Source of the DNA: Flagellimonas onchidii
GTDB lineage: Bacteria; Bacteroidota; Bacteroidia; Flavobacteriales; Flavobacteriaceae
Direction of reading: 5' to 3'
Assembly (NCBI RefSeq): GCF_004804315.1
Contig: NZ_SRXX01000001.1
Span: forward strand, 124,001 to 188,000
DNA length: 64,000 bases
The notes below the pieces were generated by a model. The model had not been told where the DNA came from, did no database searches, and saw only the letters and a program-made list of their open reading frames with translations. Of this stretch, positions 7,165-18,130 are shown piece by piece. A program made the position numbers and the translations under genes. The first letter of the stretch is position 1. Every line of letters starts with the position of its first letter.

Positions 7165-10131
7165 CTATTCTTTTGAAGATGCAATTTTCTTTCTCAAGGC
7201 ATCAAACATGATTGGAGTTGCGATGAACACCGATGAATAGGTACCCACGAGCACACCAATAATCATAGCGAACATAAATCCTCTTAAGCTTTCACCACCA
7301 AACACAAAGATGGCCAATAGTACAATCAATGTGGTCAAAGATGTATTCAAAGTACGACTTAACGTACTGTTCAAGGCTTGGTTGATGTTTTGTCCTTTAT
7401 TCCAACCTTTTAGGTTGACAATCTCACGGATTCGGTCAAATACCACCACCGTATCGTTCAAGGAATAACCTATCACCGTTAATATTGCCGCAATAAAAGC
7501 TTGATCAATCTCCATATTGAAAGGCATTATCTTCCCAGTCAAAGAGAAAATTCCAAGTACAATCATCACATCATGGAATACCGCGATTACTGCACCCAAA
7601 GAAAACTGCCATCTTCTGAATCGCAACAAGATATACAGGAAGACAACCGCCAGCGAACCTATAATGGCCAAGAAGGCATTGTTCTTAATATCATCTGCAA
7701 TGGTGGGTCCAACCTTTATCGACTGAAGAATTCCGATTGACTTTTCAGAAGCACCAACTGTAAAATCTTCAAAAGAAGCACCATCTGGAAGGTATTTTTG
7801 CAGTGAAGTATATAATTTATCTTGAATCTCATTGTCGACTTCAATTCCCTCAACATCAACTTTATAAGGAGTGGTCACCTTTATCTGATTTGCTTCCCCA
7901 AAAGTTTTCACTTGGGTGCCGCTACCAAATACAGTATTCAATTCAGACGCAATTTCTGATGGATTGACAGCTTTTTCAAAACGGATAGTATATGAACGGC
8001 CCCCAGCAAAATCAACACCTGGTTGTAATCCTGTAGTTGTTAAAGAAAAGACACCTATTCCTAACAAAATAGCGGAAAGTATATAAGCAACCTTACGTTT
8101 ACCCAAGAAGTTGATGTTCATATTGGTGAACAAATTCTTGGTTATCCCTGTTGAGAAGTCTAAGCTTCTACCTTTCTTGGAAATGTACCAATCCACTAAC
8201 AAACGAGTAATGAAGATTGCCGTAAACAAAGAGGTAACAATACCGATTAAAAGTGTAGTTGCAAATCCTTTGATTGGTCCTGAACCAAAAATGAAAAGAA
8301 TAATTGCAGTAAGACCGGTAGTGATGTTGGCATCCAAAATAGAGGATAGGGCATTGCTGAAACCGTCGGCAACTGCTTGAGCCTTTCCTTTTCCGCGTGC
8401 CAATTCTTCTTTCACACGTTCAAATATCAGCACGTTAGCATCCACTGACATACCAATGGTCAAAACAATACCTGCAATACCCGGTAGAGTAAGTACCGCT
8501 CCAAGACTTGTAAGCACCCCAAAAATTAATAGGATGTTCAATACCAAAGCGATATCAGCAAAAATTCCTGCTTTTCCATAATAGAACACCATCCAAACCA
8601 AAACGAAAGCCATGGCAATCAAAAAGGACATAAAACCACTATCGATAGCTTCTTGCCCTAATGATGGACCCACAACTTCTGATTGAATAATTTCTGCAGA
8701 AGCCGGAAGTTTACCCGCACGTAATACGTTAGCAATATCCTTAGTTTCATTTACTGTAAAAGTTCCAGTAATCTCGGAACGCCCACCAGAAATAGGCCCT
8801 GAAGAAACTCCTGGGGCGGTATACACCTTGTTATCCAAAACTATGGCGATTCCAGTTTGGTTGTTATACGCATCACCTGTCAACTCTTCCCATTCTTTGG
8901 CACCTCTGGTATTCATGGTCATGCTTACCGCAGGTTTATTGAACTGGTCAAAAGTGTCTTGGGCATCAGAAACAACATCTCCACTGATTCTTGGTGTATT
9001 GTCCCTATTGGATTTTAACGCATATAGTTCTGATATCTCAGAATCCTTCGCAGGTCTTTCCCATAAAAACTTAGTGAACTGGACATCGTTTGGCAACAGC
9101 CTTTTAATCTCGCGCATTCTTAAATACTCACCAATCTCAGCAGTATCAGACACCAAGGCTCTTGCGATGGCATGGCTACCAGGGTTGGCAGGAATCAATT
9201 TGCTCAACAACGGATTGGATTGTGGAGTCAAATCCAAAGAATCTTGGGCTACATCAGATAATAAAGAGTCAATCTCAGATTCTGGCTTTGAAACTTCTTC
9301 CTCCTCTTCTTGAACGGGTTCCAAGATTTCCCTCAGTCTTTCATTTGCATTTACAAAAAAGGCTCCCAAACTTTGATTACCTTGAGAATAGGTTTCCCAG
9401 AACTCTAATTGAGCTGTACTCGACAATAGTTCTTGAGCTCTTGCTATGTCACGTGCACCAGGTAGTTCCACCAAGATCCGGCCAGAGTTTCCTTCTCTTT
9501 GGATATTTGGTTGGGTTACCCCGAAACCATCAATACGTTCACGAAGCACTTCAAAAGCCGAAACAATGGATTCGTCAATTTTTCTGCGAATAACAGGTTT
9601 TACCTCGTCATCAGTCATTTGAAAATTAACCTCATCACTCAAACCTTTGTTGGCAAAAATATCAGGCGAAGCCAATTTGGCATCTCCCTTGATATTGTCA
9701 AATGCCTCGAAGAACAGCTCCAAATAGGTGTTATCACTATTTTTGGAAGCGTTGTCGGCATCGGCCAAAGCTTTGTTGAAAATAGGGTTCTTGGTATTGT
9801 TGGCAAGACCTTTCAATATATCCTTAACAGAAATTTGAAGGGTAACATTAATCCCTCCCTTAAGGTCCAATCCCTTGTTCAATTCTTTTTTCTTCGCATC
9901 ATCATAGCTGGTATATCCCAAAACCGGATTGGTTCCAATAGAATCCAAGTATGATGCTTCTAAAGCCTCGCGCTTTGCCACATAATCTTCCTCAGCTTCA
10001 GAAATTTGGCTTATAGCATAGGTTTCAGCATCCTTTTCCAACTTGCTTGTAATGAAAGTATAGGAAAGTTGATAAATGCTCACCAGACCAAAAAGAAGCG
10101 CAAAAAGCTTTATAAGTCCTTTATTTTGCAT
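7165..10131 (-). CDS. secDF: Fused protein-export membrane protein SecDF
   Basis: 988-residue fusion of SecD and SecF, the proton-driven accessory pair that pulls preproteins through SecYEG on the periplasmic side. The SecD half has the N-terminal membrane helix, LDLKGGIN near residue 90, RIDGFGVTQPNIQ and LVELPGARD in the large periplasmic domain, then GPSLGQEAI and a six-helix bundle with VDANVLIFERVKEE. The SecF half starts near residue 690 (NINFLGKRK) and has GVDFAGGRSY, VGPTIADDI and GYSLNDTVVVFDRIRE. The periplasmic region has an acidic linker (EEEEEVSKPESEIDS) around residues 275-290. The fused form is standard in Bacteroidota. It has its own promoter and terminator. Confidence 0.96.
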   Translation of the reverse strand: MQNKGLIKLFALLFGLVSIYQLSYTFITSKLEKDAETYAISQISEAEEDYVAKREALEASYLDSIGTNPVLGYTSYDDAKKKELNKGLDLKGGINVTLQISVKDILKGLANNTKNPIFNKALADADNASKNSDNTYLELFFEAFDNIKGDAKLASPDIFANKGLSDEVNFQMTDDEVKPVIRRKIDESIVSAFEVLRERIDGFGVTQPNIQREGNSGRILVELPGARDIARAQELLSSTAQLEFWETYSQGNQSLGAFFVNANERLREILEPVQEEEEEVSKPESEIDSLLSDVAQDSLDLTPQSNPLLSKLIPANPGSHAIARALVSDTAEIGEYLRMREIKRLLPNDVQFTKFLWERPAKDSEISELYALKSNRDNTPRISGDVVSDAQDTFDQFNKPAVSMTMNTRGAKEWEELTGDAYNNQTGIAIVLDNKVYTAPGVSSGPISGGRSEITGTFTVNETKDIANVLRAGKLPASAEIIQSEVVGPSLGQEAIDSGFMSFLIAMAFVLVWMVFYYGKAGIFADIALVLNILLIFGVLTSLGAVLTLPGIAGIVLTIGMSVDANVLIFERVKEELARGKGKAQAVADGFSNALSSILDANITTGLTAIILFIFGSGPIKGFATTLLIGIVTSLFTAIFITRLLVDWYISKKGRSLDFSTGITKNLFTNMNINFLGKRKVAYILSAILLGIGVFSLTTTGLQPGVDFAGGRSYTIRFEKAVNPSEIASELNTVFGSGTQVKTFGEANQIKVTTPYKVDVEGIEVDNEIQDKLYTSLQKYLPDGASFEDFTVGASEKSIGILQSIKVGPTIADDIKNNAFLAIIGSLAVVFLYILLRFRRWQFSLGAVIAVFHDVMIVLGIFSLTGKIMPFNMEIDQAFIAAILTVIGYSLNDTVVVFDRIREIVNLKGWNKGQNINQALNSTLSRTLNTSLTTLIVLLAIFVFGGESLRGFMFAMIIGVLVGTYSSVFIATPIMFDALRKKIASSKE

Positions 10132-10169
10132 TGATTATTAAATTTTTAGAAGTTTTTATAAACAGCGTG

Positions 10170-10200
10170 CAAATATATCATTTCCATCAAGATTTGCCAA
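10170..10200 (-). promoter_or_regulatory. Promoter of secDF (Bacteroidota type)
   Basis: Read on the minus strand, TTG at 10200-10198 is followed 20 bp later by TATATTTG at 10177-10170, an exact match to TAnnTTTG. The ATG lies about 38 bp downstream, which leaves a short leader. Confidence 0.5.
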
Positions 10201-10219
10201 TAGAAATTGATGGAATTGC

Positions 10220-10243
10220 AAATGGGCAGTCACCTGCCCATTT
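10220..10243 (-). terminator. Hairpin downstream of mdh
   Basis: A perfect 10-bp stem (AAATGGGCAG paired with CTGCCCATTT) with a 4-base loop lies 29 bp beyond the mdh stop codon. The T-run on the minus-strand side is short, so efficiency is uncertain; it also insulates secDF from mdh transcription. Confidence 0.65.
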
Positions 10244-10271
10244 ATTTTTAAATTCTTATTTGACCTAAAGA

Positions 10272-11198
10272 TTACAGTTGCAGCAATCCATTGGTTTTTT
10301 TAACGCCTTCGGCACTTTCTTGCATTTTGGCCTTTTCAGCATCACTCAATTCAATTTCCACAATCTTTTCGATACCATTTCTTCCCAACAAAACAGGAAC
10401 ACCAATGCAAATATCATCAAGACCGTACTCTCCTTCTAGCAATGTAGAACATGGGAACATTTTCTTCTGATCGCACGCAATCGCTTGGACCAATCCGGAA
10501 ACTGCTGCTCCAGGGGCATACCAAGCGCTGGTCCCCAAAAGTCCGGTCAATGTGGCGCCTCCCACTTTGGTTTCCTGAACCACCCATTGCATTTTATCTT
10601 CGGAAAGAAATTCGGATACTTTCACACTATTTCTTGTGGCATGACCAATTAAAGGTACCATACCTTTATCACTGTGCCCTCCGATAACCATTCCATCAAC
10701 ATCTGAGATTGGAGCTTCAAGGGCCTCGGCCAAACGATATTTGAAACGAGCACTATCCAAAGCACCACCCATACCGATTATTCTATGTTTTGGAAGACCA
10801 GTAGTTTTATGCACCAAATAAGTCATGGTATCCATAGGATTGCTCACCACAATTATAATGGCATTTGGAGAGTGTTCCAAAAGATTTGAAGATACCGTTT
10901 TCACTATTCCAGCATTGATTCCGATAAGTTCTTCGCGGGTCATACCAGGTTTACGTGGAATCCCAGAGGTAATTACGGCTATATCGCTACCTGCAGTTTT
11001 GGAGTAATCACTTGTACTTCCGGTTATTTTGGTATCAAATCCATTTAGAGAAGCGGTTTGCATCAAATCCATCGCCTTTCCTTCGGCATACCCTTCTTTT
11101 ATATCCAACAAGACAACTTCAGACGCAAAATTTTTCATTGCAATATACTCAGCACAGCTAGCTCCCACTGCACCTGCTCCAACTACGGTAACTTTCAT
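10272..11198 (-). CDS. mdh: Malate dehydrogenase (LDH-like type)
   Basis: NAD-dependent enzyme interconverting malate and oxaloacetate in the TCA cycle. It has 308 residues with GAGAVGASCAEYIA at the nucleotide-binding N-terminus, TSGIPRKPGMTREEL (mobile loop with the Arg pair near residue 81), VVSNPMDTMTYLV, the GMGGALDSARFK block and the catalytic histidine in GGHSDKGMVPL. The two loop arginines and the absence of a Gln at the loop position favour malate over lactate. This is a single-gene unit with its own hairpin. Confidence 0.96.
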   Translation of the reverse strand: MKVTVVGAGAVGASCAEYIAMKNFASEVVLLDIKEGYAEGKAMDLMQTASLNGFDTKITGSTSDYSKTAGSDIAVITSGIPRKPGMTREELIGINAGIVKTVSSNLLEHSPNAIIIVVSNPMDTMTYLVHKTTGLPKHRIIGMGGALDSARFKYRLAEALEAPISDVDGMVIGGHSDKGMVPLIGHATRNSVKVSEFLSEDKMQWVVQETKVGGATLTGLLGTSAWYAPGAAVSGLVQAIACDQKKMFPCSTLLEGEYGLDDICIGVPVLLGRNGIEKIVEIELSDAEKAKMQESAEGVKKTNGLLQL

Positions 11199-11224
11199 TT
11201 TTATTGGTTTTTATTTTAATGCGT

Positions 11225-11232
11225 CAAAAATA
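11225..11232 (-). promoter_or_regulatory. Possible -7 element of mdh
   Basis: On the minus strand the sequence is TATTTTTG, a perfect TAnnTTTG, 27 bp before the ATG. No convincing TTG element lies at the right distance, so only the -7 box is supported. Confidence 0.35.
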
Positions 11233-11445
11233 AGGCATTTAGGCCAGAAAAAAACTGACTTTTGTTCGTTTTAACCTATAGGCTTTTTCTGACACATCTA
11301 TAGTAGAAATCGTTGTTATGTTAACAAATGGTGCAGTTCAACGAAGAAATCACATCCAAGGGTGTTATACATCGAATTAATAGCAATACTTCTCTGTAAA
11401 TCACCGTTCTAATAATCCCAAATTTATGATTAACCTACTTAGACT

Positions 11446-11820
11446 ATGAAAAAGCTCTTTTCATTGTTGTCAATAATCTGCATCATTGCCATAAGCAATT
11501 GTAGCAGTATTCCAGAAAACAACGATCCCATTTTAGGCACATGGGTTAAAAATTCAGCAGCCCAGAACGAAATTACCAGCAAAAACTCCACTACAAGGGA
11601 GGAATGGATATTTAATGATGTTTACCTAGGTAGATACCAAAGTTATACAGACTCTAACTTAACTTTTTATACTGATTTTAGATGGTCCGAAGAAAATGGT
11701 AAATACACCATTGAATTTGGAGACGAACATGTTAATGATGTTGTGGTAAGCTTAGAAGAAAGCAATAACCCTGAGACCCTAGCCCTGGAAAATGGTTCTG
11801 TCTTCGCCACCAGGGAATAA
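11446..11820 (+). CDS. Small lipocalin-like lipoprotein
   Basis: 124 residues with a signal peptide and a Cys after AISN (SIICIIAISNCSS), indicating a lipoprotein. The mature part begins DPILGTWVKNSA and continues with alternating polar/hydrophobic strands (EEWIFNDVYLGRYQ, DFRWSEENGKYTIEFGD), a pattern of lipocalin-like DUF proteins common in flavobacteria. The function is unknown. It is transcribed alone, away from mdh, and ends at a strong hairpin. Confidence 0.75.
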   Translation: MKKLFSLLSIICIIAISNCSSIPENNDPILGTWVKNSAAQNEITSKNSTTREEWIFNDVYLGRYQSYTDSNLTFYTDFRWSEENGKYTIEFGDEHVNDVVVSLEESNNPETLALENGSVFATRE

Positions 11821-11847
11821 GCGGAAGACGCAACATATATGAAAATA

Positions 11848-11875
11848 GTAGGCCCCAACTAAAGTTGGGGCCTAC
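11848..11875. terminator. Strong bidirectional terminator
   Basis: A perfect 13-bp stem (GTAGGCCCCAACT and its complement) with a 2-base loop, followed by a T-rich stretch, sits between two convergent genes. Confidence 0.9.
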
Positions 11876-11899
11876 TTTATTTTGGTCAGGTATTATTAT

Positions 11900-12910
11900 T
11901 TATCTAAACCCAAAATTAATACCGAATGTAAGTGTGCTGAATTCTGCAATGTTGTAATCAGCATTGATACGGAAAAATCCTAATTTTAATTTGGTTCCAA
12001 TATTACCAGAAACCCCACTTATTTTATTACTAATCATAAAGGGGTCGTTATAAACAATTGATGTTCCTGCGGTTGCAACTTCATATCTACCAAGGATATC
12101 CGTATCGGCCTTTCCGGTAATGTAGTTTAACCCTCCATAAAAGTTTATGACTGGCAAACGTGTAGAAACCACCGCGGCAAAATTCCAGGAACTAAACTTG
12201 GCATCAATACGCTGGTTATCACCTGAAATAACTCCGGAACTTGTAAAATCATACTCTCCGCTAAGATTTGTATATCCAATAACGGCAGAGATGGCAACAG
12301 GAAGTAATTTATCTGCCGGAAGGTGTTTTGTAAAATCGTGTTGTATTCCGAACCCATAAAGCCCTATGGAAACATCATCGGTATTGATTTTTGGCAAAAA
12401 ACGCGCTTTTACCTCGGTACCTTTTATTAAACCTACACTTGCCTGAATATATCCTGATGGCACGAAATTCAAATCTTCGGAAGACAATCCAGAAGGAAGC
12501 TCAAATGAAGTGCTAACCTGTTGTCCTTCAATGGTGGCGTTGATTGCCACATCTACTCCTTCAATATCGCCTAGGGCAGTTGCAACCTCTGCTGTGGTAC
12601 CTCCACCAACCAGCGTAAGGTTTTCATAATCGGCTGTATTTAAGGTAAAGGATTTTTTAGCGGTTTTGTTCTTGAAACCTGTAATGTTTCCAACAATTGA
12701 GACTTCAAACCCTCCCAAAGGTTTTGCATCAGCAGAGTTGTACCATCCATTTGAAATACTGTAAACCCCTGCTTCGGTAACGGGTGCCAACCAATCGGTT
12801 GTAAATCGCTCAGCATCATTTAGACCCGCAGCCAAAAGCTCATTTAAATTGGACTGTGCCATTCCAAAGGAAAAACTGCATATCGCTAGTAAAAGGCTTA
12901 TTCTTTTCAT
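11900..12910 (-). CDS. Outer-membrane beta-barrel-like protein (DUF6588-like)
   Basis: 336 residues starting at MKRISLL; a longer frame to 12958 lacks a natural signal start. The signal peptide ends at GMAQ. The mature protein begins NLNELLAAGLNDAERFTTDWLAP, a block seen in Bacteroidota proteins of the DUF6588 type, then consists of amphipathic strands (VSIGLYGFGIQHDF, FINFYGGLNY, LKLGFFRINADYN) and ends in aromatic FGINFGFR, typical of an outer-membrane barrel. No substrate can be inferred. A bidirectional terminator lies just past the stop. Confidence 0.78.
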   Translation of the reverse strand: MKRISLLLAICSFSFGMAQSNLNELLAAGLNDAERFTTDWLAPVTEAGVYSISNGWYNSADAKPLGGFEVSIVGNITGFKNKTAKKSFTLNTADYENLTLVGGGTTAEVATALGDIEGVDVAINATIEGQQVSTSFELPSGLSSEDLNFVPSGYIQASVGLIKGTEVKARFLPKINTDDVSIGLYGFGIQHDFTKHLPADKLLPVAISAVIGYTNLSGEYDFTSSGVISGDNQRIDAKFSSWNFAAVVSTRLPVINFYGGLNYITGKADTDILGRYEVATAGTSIVYNDPFMISNKISGVSGNIGTKLKLGFFRINADYNIAEFSTLTFGINFGFR

Positions 12911-13288
12911 CTGTTTATTTTTTTTTGATTTCTGAATGTTCAAAAAAAATGAATACATTCAGGAACTCACATAAATTTTAATCATTTCTCTATAAATTTT
13001 AGAACAATGAAAATTTATGCTTGTTTCATTTTGTAAAATTTTTCCTAAAACTAAAAAACTCCCCATGCCGCTGCGAGTTTTTGTTGTGAAACGCGCTTAT
13101 CTATCTATTTAGCACCCTTCCTATGTGGACAGACAATCACATAACATATCAAAAATTCTGCCGACAAAGCCCGGATTTCAATCGTTCGTTTGTACAATAG
13201 AGTTATCCGTCGACTACAATCTATGGGTAAGCTATTCTTTTTGTCTTAAAAAAGCCTAATCGCTATTTTCACTTCAAATCAATCATTT
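12911..13288. other. 378-bp intergenic region between divergent genes
   Basis: No gene is supported here. It must carry the promoters of the barrel gene (minus) and the esterase gene (plus). A perfect 8-bp inverted repeat (AAAAACTC and GAGTTTTT, 13054-13082) with a T-run on the plus side looks like a terminator with no annotated gene before it. A possible plus-strand promoter (TTTTG, then a TATTTTCA-like box) lies at about 13239-13270. Confidence 0.5.
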
Positions 13289-15865
13289 ATGAAAAAACAC
13301 CTCATTCATCAGTCATTTATACTGTTAGCAACCTTTTTTTTGACTTTTACCGTATCAGCCCAAAAACGACAAGGGAATATTGTTGAATATTTTGGAAAGG
13401 AAAAGGTAAATACAGTAAGCGAAGGAAAAGTAATCCATGTTTTTAAAGATGCTTTGTATCTCACCTCTAAAAGAAGTGCCTTAAACTCTATTTCCTTCCC
13501 TTCCGACAAGGTCTTTAAAGAGTTTTTAATGGGCAGTAAAACTGTTTCCAAAGGGGAGATCGGGAGTATTGATAACTTGGGAGCTCCTCATTATTGGACC
13601 GAAATAGAAGTTGATGACACCAACACTTTTAATGACGGGGTACTTAGAGGTTCTTATATATACTTAAGCTACCGTTCCTCTAAAGAGGAAATTGTACTTT
13701 TTGAAGCTTCTGGACATACCCAGGCCATTATTAATGGATACCCACATGAAGGGGATTATTATGATTTTGGTTACAGCCTTATTCCCATCAAACTAAAAAA
13801 GGGAATGAATGTTTTTGTGTTGAAAGCTGGGAGGTTTCCAAGGGTGCGTGCAAGGTTGATTCAACCTAAAGCTCCTGTCATCTTTACAACCAGGGATATG
13901 ACGCTTCCCGACCTTCTTACTGGGGAAAGCATTGCATACAAAGGAGCTATTCGAGTGATCAACGCATCGGAAAATTGGGCCAAAGACCTTCAAATTACAT
14001 CTCAACATCTGGGAAAGGAAGCTTCTTCAAAGGTACCCTCCATACCGCCGATGAGTGTGAGAAAAGTTCCGTTTGACATTCCTTCCGTTGCACAGGATGC
14101 GGAAGCAAAAAAATCTATATTGGATTTGACATTGTTGAACAATTCAAAATCAACTTTGGATACACAGGAGATAGACATCCAAATTAAATCCAAAAACGAT
14201 AAACACAAACGTACTTTTATTAGCAACGTGGACAACAGTGTACAGTACTTCAGCGTAGCCCCTTCGTCTACACATGATTTGGAAAATGGGGCTTTGTTCC
14301 TATCTGTTCACGGAGCATCGGTAGAGGCTGTAAATCAAGCCAATGCCTACAAACAAAAGGATTGGGGCCATGTGGTCGCTCCTACCAATCGTAGACCTTT
14401 TGGCTTTGCTTGGGAAGATTGGGGCCGTTTGGATGCTTTGGAGGTTTTGGCGGAGGGAAAAAGAATCTATCGTCCAAATCCTCAAAAAACATATCTCACG
14501 GGGCATTCTATGGGAGGACATGGAACCTGGTATTTAGGAGCCACCTATCCTGATAAATTTGCCGCTATTGCGCCTTGTGCGGGATATCCTGATCTATTGG
14601 GATATCGCGACAGCTTTATAAAACGTGCGCTCAATGCCAGTGAAGAGGAACGTAAACGATGGGGTATCACTCCTGAACGGTTAAAAGAAATGATGAAGGA
14701 ACCCCAGTTGACCGATATGGACCATATGATTCTACGTGCTGGGAACCCAAGTCGAACCTTAAAATTGAAACGCAATTACCTACAACAAGGAGTTTACGTA
14801 CTTCACGGAGAAAAAGATAATGTAGTGCCCACATTTATAGCAAGGGATATGAGAGAGGTTTTGGGAAAATTCCATCCGGATTTCACCTATTACGAATACC
14901 CTGGTGGAACACACTGGTATGGCGACCAAAGTATGGATTGGCCTCCTATTTTTGACTTGTTCAAACGAAGAAGCATCCCTACGGATTCGACCATTACCAA
15001 AATGGAGTTTTTTACTGCATCGCCTGGAGTTTCTGCAAAATCACATTTCGTTACCATTTATCAGCAAGAAAAACCTTTTGAAATCAGCTCTATTGATTTT
15101 TCCAAGGAAAATGGACCGAGTATCCATACCAACAATGTAGCTGTTTTGGGTATAGATTTGGATGCCATGGAGATAAAATCAGATAGTCTTACCATAGATG
15201 ACACTATTTTAAATATTTCAAACAAAGGACAAGTGTTTTACAAGAAAACTACTGGTGGATGGCAGTCTACTGCCCAACCTAATTTGAAAGAAAAGGGTCC
15301 ACATCGCAATGGAGGGTTTAAAGATGCTTTTCGTAATCAAATGGTATTTGTGTACGCTACAAAAGGCACACCTGCAGAAAACGAATGGTACTTTAATAAA
15401 GCGAGGTTAGACGCTGAGACATTCTATTACCGCGCCAATGGTTCTATTGAATTGGTTCCGGATGTTGATTTTGATGCGAAAAAGTTCGCTGACCAAAACA
15501 TTGTGCTATATGGCAACAAAACCAATAATACGGCTTGGAAAAAACTCTTGAAAGATTTCCCAGTGCAGGTTGAAAACAATCGTGTTAATATCAATGGAAA
15601 AGATGTAAAAGGAAGCGAATGGGGATTATATTTTATTGCCCCAAGAACGGATAGCGATACAGCAAGTGTTGGTGTGGTTTCCGCCACGGGCACCAAGGGG
15701 ATGAAGGCCATTTATAGCAATCATTACTTATTGAACGGTACTTCTTACCCTGATTTGCTTCTTTTCAGTGATGATATTATGGAATTTGGTACAGATGCGG
15801 TAAAATGCGCCGGATTCTTCGGCAATGATTGGTCTTTTGAAAATGGAAACTTTCAATGGCAATAA
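13289..15865 (+). CDS. Secreted alpha/beta-hydrolase (S9/esterase-like), multidomain
   Basis: 858 residues with a clear signal peptide (cleavage after VSAQ, about residue 25). After an N-terminal beta-rich region (about 30-330), the hydrolase domain has the nucleophile elbow GHSMGG with Ser407, an acid in GEKDNVVP (Asp510) and a histidine in GGTHWYG (His542), a complete Ser-Asp-His triad. The C-terminal 300 residues form an additional uncharacterised domain. The layout resembles secreted prolyl-oligopeptidase/feruloyl-esterase-like proteins of marine flavobacteria, but no polysaccharide genes are near, so the substrate is open. Single gene, followed by a strong terminator. Confidence 0.82.
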   Translation: MKKHLIHQSFILLATFFLTFTVSAQKRQGNIVEYFGKEKVNTVSEGKVIHVFKDALYLTSKRSALNSISFPSDKVFKEFLMGSKTVSKGEIGSIDNLGAPHYWTEIEVDDTNTFNDGVLRGSYIYLSYRSSKEEIVLFEASGHTQAIINGYPHEGDYYDFGYSLIPIKLKKGMNVFVLKAGRFPRVRARLIQPKAPVIFTTRDMTLPDLLTGESIAYKGAIRVINASENWAKDLQITSQHLGKEASSKVPSIPPMSVRKVPFDIPSVAQDAEAKKSILDLTLLNNSKSTLDTQEIDIQIKSKNDKHKRTFISNVDNSVQYFSVAPSSTHDLENGALFLSVHGASVEAVNQANAYKQKDWGHVVAPTNRRPFGFAWEDWGRLDALEVLAEGKRIYRPNPQKTYLTGHSMGGHGTWYLGATYPDKFAAIAPCAGYPDLLGYRDSFIKRALNASEEERKRWGITPERLKEMMKEPQLTDMDHMILRAGNPSRTLKLKRNYLQQGVYVLHGEKDNVVPTFIARDMREVLGKFHPDFTYYEYPGGTHWYGDQSMDWPPIFDLFKRRSIPTDSTITKMEFFTASPGVSAKSHFVTIYQQEKPFEISSIDFSKENGPSIHTNNVAVLGIDLDAMEIKSDSLTIDDTILNISNKGQVFYKKTTGGWQSTAQPNLKEKGPHRNGGFKDAFRNQMVFVYATKGTPAENEWYFNKARLDAETFYYRANGSIELVPDVDFDAKKFADQNIVLYGNKTNNTAWKKLLKDFPVQVENNRVNINGKDVKGSEWGLYFIAPRTDSDTASVGVVSATGTKGMKAIYSNHYLLNGTSYPDLLLFSDDIMEFGTDAVKCAGFFGNDWSFENGNFQWQ

Positions 15866-15893
15866 TTTAGATTTAACAGCTTTGCATAAATAA

Positions 15894-15919
15894 AAAATCC
15901 CGGGAATTCCCGGGATTTT
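15894..15919. terminator. Bidirectional terminator
   Basis: A perfect 26-bp palindrome centred on CCCGGGAATTCCCGGG with flanking A4/T4 lies between the convergent esterase and gyrB genes. Confidence 0.92.
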
Positions 15920-15939
15920 CTTTTTAATATCTGAAACTG

Positions 15940-17889
<1,950 letters not shown>

Positions 17890-17917
17890 TTATTTACCTT
17901 GAATTTTTCAAATCTTA

Positions 17918-17925
17918 CAAATATA
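17918..17925 (-). promoter_or_regulatory. Possible -7 element of gyrB
   Basis: Minus-strand TATATTTG, an exact TAnnTTTG, 38 bp before the gyrB ATG. No TTG is visible at the expected -33 distance. Confidence 0.4.
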
Positions 17926-18040
17926 AGGAATACCCTATGAAATTAGGTGCTTGAAGCCTATCGGACACCCTAAGTTATCAACAAAGTAATGTGGAAAAAC
18001 AACAGCCCTTCAAAACAATAAAAACGAACCGTTTTCAATG

Positions 18041-18069
18041 GAAAAAGCCCCTTTTGCAAGGGGCCTTTT
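18041..18069 (-). terminator. Terminator of asnB
   Basis: On the minus strand a GGCCCCTT/AAGGGGC stem with a short loop is followed by TTTTT, about 60 bp past the asnB stop codon. Confidence 0.8.
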
Positions 18070-18130
18070 CGACTAACTCAAATAAAACAAAACTGCAAGT
18101 ATCACTACTGCATACTTTATATACGGTTGA

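Noticed and set aside
8828-9954. Plus-strand open frames opposite secDF
   Set aside because: Overlapping antisense frames within a strongly conserved gene, with no domain or start support.
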